From NCBI RefSeq assembly GCF_000328525.1, contig NC_019964.1, forward strand, positions 806,001-870,000: a stretch of DNA of 64,000 nucleotides, given 5' to 3'. The stretch comes from Halovivax ruber XH-70 (lineage in GTDB: Archaea > Halobacteriota > Halobacteria > Halobacteriales > Natrialbaceae). Under the pieces are notes generated by a model, which was not told the DNA's origin, searched no databases, and saw only the letters and a list, made by a program, of their open reading frames with translations. This document shows, piece by piece, positions 1 through 8,947 of this stretch. The position numbers and the translations under genes were made by a program. Each line of letters begins with the position of its first letter. The stretch's first letter is position 1.

Positions 1-1
1 G

Positions 2-976
2 CGGATCGTCTCTACGGGAACGGCGGTACTCAGTTTGCACGTCGTCAGCATCTACGCCATCAACGCGCTCCTCAAACTCCAGAGCGACGCCTGGATGCGC
101 GGTGACGCCGTCCCGCGCATCTTCCAGCTCGAGGACTTCACCTTCCTGCTCGGCCCGACGCTCTCGGCTCACCCGTCCGTGCTCACGGGGGTCAACTGGC
201 TCTGGGTGGTCACGATCTCGGTAGCGGTCGGGCTCGTGGTCCTCACCGGCTGGGCACGTCTCGCCGTCGTCGCCGCCTTCGTCTGCGCCCACCTCGGCAT
301 GGCGATGACACTCCGACTGGGCGCCTTTCCGTTCATCATGTGCGTCGCGCTCGTGCCCTTCCTCCCACCGCTCGCCTGGAATCGGGTCGAGCGCACCCTC
401 GCAGTGCAGCACCTTCCCTCCCGCCTGTCCGCCTTCGCGAGGGCCACCGGATTCGAACCGCGGGGAACGAACATGCGCCCTGTCGTTCCAGCGTCCATCC
501 AACGGCGCCTCGAGGTCGCAGGTACCCTGGCTCTCGTCGGTGCGTTCGTCGCCGTCTTCGGCTGGCAAGTCGCTGCGGCGGATCTGACCGACCCGTCTGC
601 AGTGGACGACGGCCCCTTCGAGGGGGCGAGCTGGGAATTCTTCGCACCCGACCCACCTTCGTCGTACAGCTGGTACGTCGCCGAGGCCGACCGCGACGGC
701 GGGGAGTCGATCGATCTCGTCGACGGCGGCCCCGCGGCGTTCGACCGGCCACCTGACGCTATGGACCGCTATCCCTCGACGCTCTGGAAACGATACGGAT
801 CCAAAGGGAAAGGATCGGGTCCCGCGGTCGCCGAATCGGCGGCGCGGTACGCCTGCGGCCAGGCACCGGCGACCGTCGAGTCCGTCACGCTCTATCGTGT
901 CGATCAGCCGGTCGACGAGTCGGGACCAGTCGGAGAACCGGTCGTCGATCGGCTCGCGTCGTACACCTGTGACTGA
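2..976 (+). CDS. HTTM-domain membrane protein, 5'-truncated by the window edge
   Basis: The frame is already open at the first bases of the window, so the true start lies upstream; a TTG at 35 is only an internal codon. The visible part has several hydrophobic segments (about window bases 170-450 and 515-580) followed by a soluble, acidic C-terminal part of about 115 residues that begins with the W-x-F-F-A-P-D-P pattern. Both the helix pattern and this motif fit the HTTM family (membrane domain related to vitamin-K-dependent gamma-carboxylase). Function in haloarchaea is not established. The family call is from recognition of sequence style, not a search. Confidence 0.8.
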   Translation, partial: RIVSTGTAVLSLHVVSIYAINALLKLQSDAWMRGDAVPRIFQLEDFTFLLGPTLSAHPSVLTGVNWLWVVTISVAVGLVVLTGWARLAVVAAFVCAHLGMAMTLRLGAFPFIMCVALVPFLPPLAWNRVERTLAVQHLPSRLSAFARATGFEPRGTNMRPVVPASIQRRLEVAGTLALVGAFVAVFGWQVAAADLTDPSAVDDGPFEGASWEFFAPDPPSSYSWYVAEADRDGGESIDLVDGGPAAFDRPPDAMDRYPSTLWKRYGSKGKGSGPAVAESAARYACGQAPATVESVTLYRVDQPVDESGPVGEPVVDRLASYTCD

Positions 977-1081
977 GCACTCACTGTGTGGGGAGAAAAC
1001 CGAAGAAACCGCGATCGCGACGCCGACGACGCCAGGGCGTTTTCGGCGGCCGAGTCGATCCGTCGCCTCGCTCGGGACCGA

Positions 1082-1282
1082 TCAGGCGTTGTTCATGCGC
1101 TGGCTGTCGCGGTGGCCACAGCGCTGGCACTCGGTGACGCGGTAGGGTTCGCGAGAGAACGCCGCGTTCTCGGCTTTCGAGCTTTCGGTTCGAAGCTGTA
1201 CCGAAACTTCGTGCAGCGTATCCAGGTCGCATTCCTGACAGTGTTCCGTAAGTCCGTCAAAGGCGTCGTCGGTGGTTGCCAT
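1082..1282 (-). CDS. Small zinc-ribbon protein
   Basis: A 66-residue protein with two CxxC knuckles: C-Q-E-C near the N-terminus and C-Q-R-C-G-H near the C-terminus, separated by about 35 residues, which is the spacing of a single zinc beta-ribbon. The frame extends a further 8 codons upstream, but the ATG at 1282 (MATTDD...) gives the more natural start. It is convergent with the HTTM gene and divergent from the acetyltransferase gene. Haloarchaea encode many such small zinc proteins of unknown role; this resembles a conserved haloarchaeal DUF family, but I cannot give a function. Confidence 0.75.
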   Translation of the reverse strand: MATTDDAFDGLTEHCQECDLDTLHEVSVQLRTESSKAENAAFSREPYRVTECQRCGHRDSQRMNNA

Positions 1283-1462
1283 GGCGGATAATTGGAATCT
1301 CACCATGTTATACCTTTCTATTGGAGAAATTCACTCCGGGAAGAAGGCCGCGACGGTGATTCCCAAAACGAATAAACGCGATGGGAAGCCGATCAGTCGA
1401 GCACATGATTCACGACAGCCCGATGAGCGAACGTTTTCCGTCGGGCGACCGTCCGTCGAGTC

Positions 1463-2053
1463 GTGGAGGCCGAACTACTCGGGTGGCCGGCCGACGGACC
1501 GACGCTCAGACTCGACTACGAGCGCTTCGCCTACGCGGGCAAGTTCGTCATGTCCTCGACCGGAAAGGCCGTCGCCCGCGAGGACGGCGAACTCGTCGGA
1601 GCGGTCGCGTTCAACGCCGATCGGACCGACGAGACCGTCTGCTGGCTCCGCTACGTGACGGTTCGCCAGGATCGGAAGGGCGAGGGGATCGGGCCGCGTC
1701 TCTGCAGATTCGTGCGAGATCGGGCGCTGGAACGAGGCTACGAGGAGTTGCGGATCGCGGTCAACAATCCCTACGCGTACGAAGCGTTGCATCGCGCCGG
1801 CTTCGGATTCACCGGCGAGACGACCGGGATCGCCGAACTCGTCCTCACGTTCCCATCGGAGGATGCCGTCGACGAGCGCTATCGCGAGGGACTCGAACGC
1901 TTCCGCGACCGCGAGCTCACCGACGCGGAACGATCCTTCGTCTCGGAGTGCCTCGAGCGTGGTCAACCGGCCGAGTCAGACGATCGCGCCCGCCGGACGG
2001 ATCGAACTGGAGTGGCCGATCGGGCCGCCCGAGACGATCGAACGGGCGGGTAA
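1463..2053 (+). CDS. GNAT-family N-acetyltransferase
   Basis: A 196-residue protein with a GNAT fold signature: the acetyl-CoA-binding motif [15 protein letters not shown], at about residues 67-80, followed by the alpha-helix R-D-R-A-L-E-R-G and then [14 protein letters not shown], the typical motif B ending in A-G-F. The start is GTG at 1463. The C-terminal 60 residues are charged and are probably outside the fold. The substrate cannot be inferred. It sits 62 nt upstream of the FEN1 gene on the same strand and could be cotranscribed with it. Confidence 0.85.
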   Translation: MEAELLGWPADGPTLRLDYERFAYAGKFVMSSTGKAVAREDGELVGAVAFNADRTDETVCWLRYVTVRQDRKGEGIGPRLCRFVRDRALERGYEELRIAVNNPYAYEALHRAGFGFTGETTGIAELVLTFPSEDAVDERYREGLERFRDRELTDAERSFVSECLERGQPAESDDRARRTDRTGVADRAARDDRTGG

Positions 2054-2115
2054 CGAAACTCGGTGGCCGTCGAAGAGGCCAACGCTCAAATCCCAGCCGT
2101 TCGAAGGGTGTGTCG

Positions 2116-3096
2116 ATGGGAAACGCAGCACTTCGGGACATCGCGTCGATCGAGTCGATCCCCTTCGACGAGCTCGAGGGGTCGGTCGTCGCGGTCGACG
2201 CCCACAACTGGCTCTACCGATACCTGACGACGACGGTGAAGTGGACCAATTCGTCGATCTACACCACTGCGGACGGGACGGAGGTCGCGAACCTCGTCGG
2301 TATGGTGCAGGGCCTACCGAAATTCTTCGAGCACGATATCGTGCCGGTGATGGTCTTCGACGGCGGTCCGTCGGAGCTCAAAACGGACGAGATCGAATCC
2401 CGTCGCGAGCAACGCGAATCCTACGAGGAGCAACTCGAAGTTGCCCGTGAGGAAGGCGATCAGGTCGCCATCGCACAGCTCGAGTCCTACACGCAGCGGC
2501 TCACCCCGACGATTCAGGAGACGAGCCGCGAACTCCTCAGATTGCTGGACGTCCCGGTAGTCGAGGCGCCGGCCGAAGGCGAGGCCCAGGCGGCGAACAT
2601 CGTCCGGAACGGCGACGCCGACTACGTCGGATCGGAAGACTACGACGCGTTGCTCTTTGGCTCGCCTCGAACGCTGCGCCAGCTCACCAGCAAAGGTGAT
2701 CCGGAACTGATGGATCTCCAGGCGACCCTCGACGATCACGACCTCACGCTCGAACAACTGATCGACGTGGCGATCATGATCGGGACGGACTTCAACGACG
2801 GCGTCGACGGGATCGGTCCGAAGACGGCGCTCTCGCTCATTCACGAACACGGCGACCTCTGGAGCGCACTGGAATCCCGTGGCGACCACGTCGAGTACGG
2901 CGACCGGGTTCGCCAGCTGTTTCGTGATCCGAACGTTACCGACGACTACGAGTTCACCACCGATCTCGACCCGGACGTCGCGGCGGCCCGCGACTACGTC
3001 TGCGAGGAGTGGGCGGTCGACGCCGACGAAGTCGCCCGTGGATTCGAACGCATCGAGGAGTCGCTCGTCCAGTCCGGACTCGATCGCTGGACGTAG
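2116..3096 (+). CDS. fen: Flap endonuclease 1
   Basis: A 326-residue FEN1 (structure-specific 5' flap nuclease used in Okazaki fragment maturation and repair), which is the normal length for archaea. Metal-binding acidic residues are visible in order: V-A-V-D-A-H-N (D28), V-F-D-G-G (D82), A-P-A-E-G-E-A-Q (E154, E156), [10 protein letters not shown] (D175, D177) and [15 protein letters not shown] (D225 and the H3TH motif). The C-terminus, Q-S-G-L-D-R-W-T, is a PCNA-interacting (PIP) box ending in a single aromatic residue. The frame stays open far upstream, but the ATG at 2116 (MGNAAL...) matches the family start. Confidence 0.95.
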   Translation: MGNAALRDIASIESIPFDELEGSVVAVDAHNWLYRYLTTTVKWTNSSIYTTADGTEVANLVGMVQGLPKFFEHDIVPVMVFDGGPSELKTDEIESRREQRESYEEQLEVAREEGDQVAIAQLESYTQRLTPTIQETSRELLRLLDVPVVEAPAEGEAQAANIVRNGDADYVGSEDYDALLFGSPRTLRQLTSKGDPELMDLQATLDDHDLTLEQLIDVAIMIGTDFNDGVDGIGPKTALSLIHEHGDLWSALESRGDHVEYGDRVRQLFRDPNVTDDYEFTTDLDPDVAAARDYVCEEWAVDADEVARGFERIEESLVQSGLDRWT

Positions 3097-3171
3097 GTGC
3101 CGTCCGCATTGCTCGCACGCCGATCGGATTGCCTCAGCCGGCGGGCGTCTCCGGCTGTTTCGACTGTTCGG

Positions 3172-4317
3172 TTACCCACCGACTTCCAACCGCGCCAGCC
3201 GCGCGGCTGCTCGTCGTTCACCCAGTTCCAGCAGGTACCTCGCGCTGACGGCCGCCTTCGCAGTCTTCGCCGGATTGCCGGTGAGGATCCGTGACCCGAT
3301 CGTCGCCACCGCGTCGTCGCCGACGCTGACGACCCACCCCGGCGAAGTGAAGTGAAACTGTGCCAGTTCAGCCGTATCGGTGGGCGTCCCCGTCCGGTCA
3401 CGCTCGATCAGTCTCGCGACGTTGGTCGCGGCCGTTCGAGCCGCTCGTCGGGCCGATTGGGCGCTGGCAGGGACGAGCTGACCGGTCGTATCCTCGATCT
3501 GTGCGGCGTCCCCGCAGACGAATGTGTGCTCGTCGAGGCGGAGGTCCGGGCCGACACGCGGCCGATCGGCGGCCATCGTGTCGGTCCCCCGGATGCCACC
3601 CGTCCAGACGAGTTGCTCGTACGGGATGGCGCCGTCTCCCTCGAGTTCGACGGCTGTATCGTCGGCACCCGTCACTGTCGCCTCCGTCCGTACGTCGATC
3701 CCCGTCTCCGCGAGGGTGCTGGCGATCGCTTCCCCGAACCGGGCTGGGAGGTTGGGGGCAACGCGCGATCGCTGCTCCAGTAGCGTGACGGTCGTTCGCT
3801 CGCCGGCGTCCCACGCGTTGGCGAGTGCCGCGAGCTCGCCGGCGACCTGCACGCCGGAGAGGCCGGCGCCGCCGACCACGATCCGGACGGAGCCGGTCGT
3901 CGCGTCGAGCACGGTTCGAAACTCGTCGCGGATCGCCAGTGCGTGGCGAATACGTTTCACCGGTGTGGCCCGCTCACGGACAGATTCGAGGCCGTGGAAC
4001 GCTGTCTGTGTACCGAGACAGACGACGCAGTAGTCGTAGGCGAGCGTCCCGCTCGACAGAGAGACGGTTCTGTTCTCACGATCGAGGCCGTCGACGGTCG
4101 CGACGCGAATGCGAGTCCGATCTGTCGCCTGCGTGAGCGGAACGACGAGGTCGTTCGCCACGGCGGGCCGTCGGAGCACTCGGTGGAGTTCGTGCTGCAG
4201 CACGTGATCGGGTGTGTCGGTGGCGAGCGTGAGATCGACGTCGGCGGGAAGCAGGTGCTCGAGCCGTCGAACGGCTGCGACACCGGCGTAGCCACCGCCG
4301 AGGACGACGACGTGCAT
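3172..4317 (-). CDS. NDH-2-like FAD/NAD(P)-dependent oxidoreductase
   Basis: A 381-residue flavoprotein of the type II NADH dehydrogenase/sulfide:quinone reductase superfamily. It has an N-terminal FAD-binding Rossmann motif (V-V-V-L-G-G-G-Y-A-G), a second dinucleotide motif (V-V-G-G-A-G-L-S-G) near residue 155, the V-W-T-G-G-I segment, and F-V-C-G-D-A-A near residue 280, which contacts FAD. These predict a membrane-associated NAD(P)H:quinone oxidoreductase. The start is ATG at 4317; upstream in-frame codons to 4500 do not look coding. No catalytic disulphide pair typical of SQR is evident, so NDH-2-like is preferred, but the electron donor is uncertain. Confidence 0.85.
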   Translation of the reverse strand: MHVVVLGGGYAGVAAVRRLEHLLPADVDLTLATDTPDHVLQHELHRVLRRPAVANDLVVPLTQATDRTRIRVATVDGLDRENRTVSLSSGTLAYDYCVVCLGTQTAFHGLESVRERATPVKRIRHALAIRDEFRTVLDATTGSVRIVVGGAGLSGVQVAGELAALANAWDAGERTTVTLLEQRSRVAPNLPARFGEAIASTLAETGIDVRTEATVTGADDTAVELEGDGAIPYEQLVWTGGIRGTDTMAADRPRVGPDLRLDEHTFVCGDAAQIEDTTGQLVPASAQSARRAARTAATNVARLIERDRTGTPTDTAELAQFHFTSPGWVVSVGDDAVATIGSRILTGNPAKTAKAAVSARYLLELGERRAAARLARLEVGG

Positions 4318-4470
4318 ACGGCGTCCTATGGTGGCGACGGTAATAGCAGTACACGTCATCGCCGGGCCAGTAGCTGGCGATCCTGTGCATCGAGAGTGTC
4401 CTATCCAAAGTCGTGTCTGTAACCGAATCTGACACGAGCCTATAAGCGTTGTATCGTGGTGAGTTGCCGT

Positions 4471-4656
4471 ATGGAACCCGCGGTCGAGCGTCGATGTCAC
4501 TTGCTGGTTTTGCTCTCGTTGATACTCCTGACGATCGGAATCGGCTACTGTGTCGTCTTCGAAACCTGCCTGGCCGACTTTCTCGTGGTGATCGTGGGAC
4601 TCGTCGTCGGGTGGGTCGCGATCATCTACTGCCTCGCGAACGCCCGGTGGCGGTAG
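4471..4656 (+). CDS. Small two-helix membrane protein
   Basis: A 61-residue protein starting at ATG 4471 (an upstream GTG at 4456 is possible). After a short charged N-terminus (M-E-P-A-V-E-R-R) it has two hydrophobic segments, about residues 9-28 and 34-55, and ends in a basic N-A-R-W-R. No domain is recognised. It is divergent from the NDH-2-like gene and convergent with the ParB-like gene. The coding call rests on the clean hydrophobic pattern and start codon only. Confidence 0.55.
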   Translation: MEPAVERRCHLLVLLSLILLTIGIGYCVVFETCLADFLVVIVGLVVGWVAIIYCLANARWR

Positions 4657-4689
4657 TCGCTGGTGGACCGCCGCTTGATCGATCGCTGA

Positions 4690-5322
4690 TTATTCGTTCG
4701 ATGCGTACTCGAGATCCGGTTGCTCCTCGGAGTCGTCGCCACCTGGTTGGGCCGCAGCGTCGTCGCCGGCGTCAGGGTCGTCGTCCGACCCACTGTCTCC
4801 CTCGCACGCGGCCTGTTCTCGGTGTGCGAGTTCGAACAGCTCTCTGGCTTCCTCGTCCGTCGCCTCGACGATCTCGACCGGGTGAGCGTCGAGTCCGACG
4901 CGGCGACACGCCTCGATCCGTTTGTGGCCGTTGAGCAGCTCGTAGGGGGCGCGGTCGGGGTCGTCGATCGGGCGGACGACGGGGTAGCCGCCGGCGAACT
5001 GGTCACGTGAGGCGGCGCGCATGTCCTCGTCGGAGGCCTCGAAGGCCTGGTCGTGAAGCGGGGAGGGTTCGACGTCGTCGAGCGCCACGAGTTCGATCGT
5101 TTTCGAGGGAGAGAGGACCTCGATCGTCTCCACGACGCGGACGTAGACCGACCCGAGGTCCCGTTCCCGGTCGCCGGTGACGTCGGTCGCGTCGTGAAGG
5201 ACCACGCTCGATCGCTTGTGGTGAATACGGTCGACCCACCCCTCGTAGACGCGATTCGTCCCGTGGACGCGGGCGTACTTCCCGCGAAAACTCCAGTCCA
5301 GGGTGTTGTTGAATGGGTTCAT
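4690..5322 (-). CDS. ParB/sulfiredoxin-like domain protein
   Basis: A 210-residue protein. Residues about 75-165 contain a ParB/Srx-type nucleotide-binding core: a V-R-P-I strand, then Y-E-L-L-N-G-H-K-R-I-E-A-C-R-R-V-G, the conserved G-H-x-R box, followed by a V-E-I-V strand. The last 45 residues are an acidic, low-complexity tail (D-D-D-P-D-A-G-D-D). There is no helix-turn-helix, so it is not a full chromosome-partition ParB, and no ParA is adjacent. Such stand-alone ParB-like proteins are common in haloarchaea and their role is unknown. A TATA-like element (TTTACA on the minus strand, near 5345-5352) lies about 25 nt before the ATG. Confidence 0.8.
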   Translation of the reverse strand: MNPFNNTLDWSFRGKYARVHGTNRVYEGWVDRIHHKRSSVVLHDATDVTGDRERDLGSVYVRVVETIEVLSPSKTIELVALDDVEPSPLHDQAFEASDEDMRAASRDQFAGGYPVVRPIDDPDRAPYELLNGHKRIEACRRVGLDAHPVEIVEATDEEARELFELAHREQAACEGDSGSDDDPDAGDDAAAQPGGDDSEEQPDLEYASNE

Positions 5323-5503
5323 TGGTATTAGCGGAGGGTGCGTGTAAATCAGTATTCGTCCCGGCGGATCTTATGAGTGCCGATACCGACAACGGACTGA
5401 TGGGTTCGGTGGTCGTGGTCGGTGACGAGAGGGTCTCGGACACCAGCGAGGAACTGATTCCCGGGCGATATCCGTGTTTGCCAGTTCCGGAGACGGGGTG
5501 GCC

Positions 5504-5536
5504 TGGCGCGCAGTCGCGCGAGCGATCTGCGCGCCA
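5504..5536. repeat. Perfect 10-bp inverted repeat (hairpin)
   Basis: TGGCGCGCAG at 5504-5513 is exactly complementary to CTGCGCGCCA at 5527-5536, with a 13-nt loop that itself starts with TCGCGCGA. In RNA this would be a very stable stem-loop. No T-tract follows, so it is not an ordinary terminator. Confidence 0.7.
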
Positions 5537-5618
5537 ACGGGGAAGGGCTGGCATGCTCTAGCGCACTCACCGCGAACGAGGCGTCAGCCGAGTGAGCGGG
5601 CCGACGACCGACCCGGAA

Positions 5619-5637
5619 AGCGCGGCTCCGCCGCGCT
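5619..5637. repeat. Perfect 8-bp inverted repeat with 3-nt loop
   Basis: AGCGCGGC at 5619-5626 pairs with GCCGCGCT at 5630-5637 around a TCC loop. It lies about 75 bp beyond the 3' end of the phosphomevalonate decarboxylase gene, so it could form in that transcript as well as in a plus-strand RNA. Confidence 0.6.
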
Positions 5638-5713
5638 GAAGGGGAGGGAGGAGTGCTTTTCATCGAAGTTTTCCCGAGGGCCGGCGCAGCCGTCCCGCAG
5701 CGGAAAAGTTCGT

Positions 5714-6700
5714 TTAAAAGAGGTGATCGTCTTCGTCGTCCAAGAGCTTGGCGGGGCCGCCGACGCTCCAGGTGGTGGTCGAGACGCCGGTGTCGGCGAC
5801 GGCTTCTTCGACGCGGTCGACGTGTTCCTCGGTGGTGTTGACGTAGACGCTGGCGCCGGTGTCCGTCGAGAAGTAGACGGGGACGTCCTCCTCTTCGCGG
5901 AGTTCACGGACCGTGTTGAAGACGGCGAGGGTGGCCGGTTGCCAGTAGACCCAGCCCTCGGGGCCGGTCATGGTGGTCGCGGCGAGGCTGAGGGAGTCTT
6001 TCTCGGCGATGTCGAAGGTGCGCTCGAAGTCGTCGTCGCGGAGCGCGGCTTTCATCTCGGCGAGCTGGTCGTCGACGAAGGCTCTGCGGGCGTCGAACAT
6101 GTGACTGTCCGCGGCCTCTTTGTGCGCGTCGTCGGTGTCCTTGTGGTACGGCACCAGCGCGACGACGGTTCGGAGGTCCTCGTGCAGCGAGGTCTGGAGC
6201 CGGCGGGCGTGGCAGTCCTCGTCGGTGAGCCCCTGGGTGAGGATGGAGAAGGCGCCGGTGACCGAGCGGGCGGCCGAGGAGGAGCCGACGCGGGCGATGG
6301 TCGAGATCTCGGCGCGGGAGGCGTCGATTTCGGCCGCCTCGGAGAGCGCCATCGCGGCGGCGGCGAAGCCCGAGGAAGAGGAGCCGAGACCGACGTTCGA
6401 GGGGAAGGAGTTCTCCGATTCGATCCGGCAGGGGTAGACGGTGTGGGCGGCGTCGGACATGCCGCGGGCCTTCTCGACGACGCGTTCGAGGCGGTCGAAG
6501 CCGGTGCCTGTGAGCTCCTCGCCGTCGACGACGTAGGTGTCCTCGTCGTAGTCCATGGAGAACTCGACGGTCGTCCGTGTGTGGCTGGGCGCGGTACAGA
6601 CGCTGATACTGTCGTGATACGGGTATCGCTCCAGATCGTCCCGCAGCCCGTGATACTTGACGAGTCCCTGGATGGGATGGGCCATTGCCGTCGCTTTCAT
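5714..6700 (-). CDS. mvaD: Phosphomevalonate decarboxylase (diphosphomevalonate decarboxylase family)
   Basis: A 328-residue GHMP-kinase-fold protein of the mevalonate-diphosphate decarboxylase family. Visible landmarks are K-Y-H-G-L-R near residue 15, Y-H-D-S-I-S-V, the phosphate-binding S-N-V-G-L-G-S-S-S-S-G-F-A-A loop, and the A-R-S-V-T-G-A-F segment. In haloarchaea the member of this family acts as phosphomevalonate decarboxylase, giving isopentenyl phosphate for the modified archaeal mevalonate pathway; that substrate assignment is from family knowledge, not visible here. ATG 6700 (MKATAMAHP...) is preferred over upstream codons to 6736 because the conserved A-H-P-I-Q-G start follows it. 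Confidence 0.92.
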   Translation of the reverse strand: MKATAMAHPIQGLVKYHGLRDDLERYPYHDSISVCTAPSHTRTTVEFSMDYDEDTYVVDGEELTGTGFDRLERVVEKARGMSDAAHTVYPCRIESENSFPSNVGLGSSSSGFAAAAMALSEAAEIDASRAEISTIARVGSSSAARSVTGAFSILTQGLTDEDCHARRLQTSLHEDLRTVVALVPYHKDTDDAHKEAADSHMFDARRAFVDDQLAEMKAALRDDDFERTFDIAEKDSLSLAATTMTGPEGWVYWQPATLAVFNTVRELREEEDVPVYFSTDTGASVYVNTTEEHVDRVEEAVADTGVSTTTWSVGGPAKLLDDEDDHLF

Positions 6701-6797
6701 ACCGTGACACGGGAGAGAAGGTCGCATAAAGGTCACGGCTCGCCGCTCGACCGACGCGTCGGCAGGCGATCCAACCCAGCCGCGTTCGGGAACGAGT

Positions 6798-7730
6798 TTA
6801 CGTGGAATTCTTCCTGTCTTCGCCGTCTGCGTCGGGAACCGACTCCTCGTAGGATTTGCGCCACTGAATCATGTCGACGGCGTGCCATTCGAGCGTATCG
6901 ACGTCGTCTTCCAGCGAGTCGACCGCCGACTCGAACTCCGATTCGAGTGCGTCGATCCGTTCTTCGAGCTCTGCTCGGACGGATTCGAGTTCGTCTCTGG
7001 TTTCGGACTGGAGCATCGTGGCGGCCTCTTCGAGCGTCTCGTTGACGGCGTCGAGGTCGTCTTCCAGGGCGTTCGTCCGTTCGTCGAGCGAGGATTCGAG
7101 GTCGTCGAGCCGGGTTTCGACCGTCTCGATCCGCCTTGCTTTCGAGGCGAGGGCGGTCGTTCGCGTGTCGAGGATCCGTTCTAAGTGATCGATTCGTTCG
7201 GTCACGTCGGCCTGGTCTCCTGGCGGCTCGGACGGCGACGCGTCGCCGTCTGCGTCTGGCTGTGTCTCGGTGGTCTCGTCTCCGTCAAGGTCCGAACGCA
7301 GCTCACGAGCCGCGGTTTCGAGGGCCGCCTGGCGTTCGGCGAGGTCAGAGAGCCCGCCTTCGATCGTCTCGATTCTGTCCTGAACGTCGGTGGCCGTCCG
7401 GAGTTCGTCGACGGCTGCCCGGAGCGCCTCTCGCTCGTCGGCAGCCGCGTCGAGCTCGGCGCGAACGTCGTCGGACTCCCCGTCGTCGGTCGATTCCGAC
7501 AGGGCCTGGACGTCGGCTTCGAGCTGCTGGACGGCCGCCGCGAGCTCGGTGCGTCGCCGATCCTGGGTGTCGTCGGGCTCTGGGCGGTGGTCGATCGCCC
7601 GTTTGAGCGCTTCGGTCCGTGCACCGCCCTGGTCGTCCCTGAGGGCCTCGAGAAGCGCGTCGAGTGCGTCGGCTCCCGATCCGTCGAACGATTCCCCGCG
7701 GGTGTCGTGCTGTCCGTTTGTCACTGTCAT
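6798..7730 (-). CDS. Acidic coiled-coil protein of unknown function
   Basis: A 310-residue, highly acidic protein dominated by heptad-like repeats (for example R-I-D-H-L-E-R-I-L, V-E-T-R-L-D-D-L-E-S-S-L, L-E-E-R-I-D-A-L-E-S-E-F) across residues about 60-125 and 175-285, separated by a Pro/Asp/Gly-rich hinge around residue 160. There is no signal peptide, membrane span or recognised domain. It is predicted to be a rod-like oligomer; the role is unknown. The gene stands alone on the minus strand between mvaD and a 420-bp gap. Confidence 0.75.
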   Translation of the reverse strand: MTVTNGQHDTRGESFDGSGADALDALLEALRDDQGGARTEALKRAIDHRPEPDDTQDRRRTELAAAVQQLEADVQALSESTDDGESDDVRAELDAAADEREALRAAVDELRTATDVQDRIETIEGGLSDLAERQAALETAARELRSDLDGDETTETQPDADGDASPSEPPGDQADVTERIDHLERILDTRTTALASKARRIETVETRLDDLESSLDERTNALEDDLDAVNETLEEAATMLQSETRDELESVRAELEERIDALESEFESAVDSLEDDVDTLEWHAVDMIQWRKSYEESVPDADGEDRKNST

Positions 7731-8154
7731 GCTCGCTCACTGCCAGACGTCGGCCGGTCCGGCGGGTGTTCGGCGCGGGTAGGGCTGTCTCCCCGACCGA
7801 TCCGCTCCTGTCGCGCCGAGTGCCTGCCCTGGGTCGCGTCTTGGTGACCAAGCGAACCAGAATATAATAAGGATGTGTGATAGTTCGAATAAACTATAAC
7901 TTATTTGAACCGATTTGCCCGGTCCGTTGAGCCATCGTCGATCGGTGGATTTCGGTCGGTCGAGCAACCGCGCGGAGGCGACTCCCACGAGTAGCCATTG
8001 TTGCGCCGGGTGTGCAATCTGCCGTCCTGCACGTGCTGGCAGTAACGGGAAAACTCGACGGCATTGGCCATCCCGTACTCGCCGGCAGCGGCGCCTGGTC
8101 TGTGGTGCTGGCCGCAACCGAATTCCTGAAATGATCGCTCTCGGAAGGAGGTCC
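7731..8154. other. Intergenic region before nth, no convincing gene
   Basis: About 420 bp between divergent genes. An AT-rich island (about 7859-7912) sits in otherwise GC-rich DNA and is promoter-like. Several short frames are open on both strands across 7900-8150, but none has a family resemblance, a start with promoter spacing, or typical haloarchaeal acidic composition. A small RNA or small protein cannot be excluded. Confidence 0.4.
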
Positions 8155-8838
8155 ATGGGCACGCCACGCGAGACTCGCGACGACCAGACGGTCGAGGTCA
8201 TCGATCGGCTGGAGGCCGAGTATCCCGACTCGACGATTTCGCTTCGCTACTCGAACCGGCTGGAACTGCTGATCGCCGTGATCCTCTCCGCGCAGTGTAC
8301 CGACGAGCGGGTCAACGCGGAGACCGAACACCTCTTCGAGACCTACCAGTCCCCCGAGGACTACGCGAATGCCCCACAGGAGGAACTCGCGGAGGCGCTC
8401 AACTCGATCAACTTCTACAACAACAAGGCGGGGTACATCCGGGAGGCCTGCGAACTCATCGTCGAGGAACACGATGGCGAGGTCCCCGACACGATGGACG
8501 AGTTGACCGAGCTGCCCGGTGTCGGCCGCAAGACGGCGAACGTCGTCCTTCAGCACGGCCACGACGTCGTGGAGGGCATCGTCGTCGACACGCACGTCCA
8601 GCGCCTGACCCGACGGCTCGGGATCACCGAGGAGGAGCGACCGGAGGCCATCGAACAGGACCTGCTCGATATCGTCCCCGAAGGCTACTGGGTGCAGTTC
8701 ACGCACCTGCTGATCGACCACGGGCGAGCGACCTGTACGGCACGCAATCCCGACTGCGAGTCGTGCGTGCTGGCGGACATCTGTCCGTCGGAGAAGGGTG
8801 ACGGCGACATCGATCTCGCTTCAGGTGACCCCTGGTAG
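8155..8838 (+). CDS. nth: Endonuclease III (DNA glycosylase/AP lyase)
   Basis: A 227-residue HhH-GPD glycosylase that removes oxidised pyrimidines in base excision repair. It shows L-I-A-V-I-L-S-A-Q-C-T-D near residue 40, the helix-hairpin-helix L-P-G-V-G-R-K-T-A-N-V-V with the catalytic Lys, V-D-T-H-V-Q-R (catalytic Asp) near residue 145, and a C-terminal 4Fe-4S loop C-x6-C-x2-C-x5-C. ATG 8155 is preceded very closely by a strong AAGGAGGT Shine-Dalgarno sequence, which decides the start over the upstream open frame. Confidence 0.95.
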   Translation: MGTPRETRDDQTVEVIDRLEAEYPDSTISLRYSNRLELLIAVILSAQCTDERVNAETEHLFETYQSPEDYANAPQEELAEALNSINFYNNKAGYIREACELIVEEHDGEVPDTMDELTELPGVGRKTANVVLQHGHDVVEGIVVDTHVQRLTRRLGITEEERPEAIEQDLLDIVPEGYWVQFTHLLIDHGRATCTARNPDCESCVLADICPSEKGDGDIDLASGDPW

Positions 8839-8947
8839 GCGCCGAAATCTGTCAGCACAGGTTCGGCCGTCCTCCTGACAGACGACGCGCATGCAAGCCC
8901 AACCCACTTTTTCGCACCGGCGGTACCGCCGCGCCGGTGACTGCCAC

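Larger units (their letters stand above)
5323..5713. other. Intergenic region with strong inverted repeats, no gene seen
   Basis: The 390 bp between the ParB-like gene and the phosphomevalonate decarboxylase gene hold no convincing ORF on either strand. The first 40 bp contain the promoter of the ParB-like gene. The remainder is GC-rich and unusually rich in inverted repeats, listed separately at 5504-5536 and 5619-5637. It could hold an RNA or a repeated intergenic element; I do not recognise SRP RNA or RNase P RNA in it. Confidence 0.5.

Noticed and set aside
5440..5713. RNase P or SRP RNA
   Set aside because: Conserved core sequences of either RNA are not seen on either strand.
5474..7045. 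523-codon plus-strand frame over mvaD
   Set aside because: Antisense of the phosphomevalonate decarboxylase gene; repetitive Gly/Val/Asp composition is that of a mirror frame.
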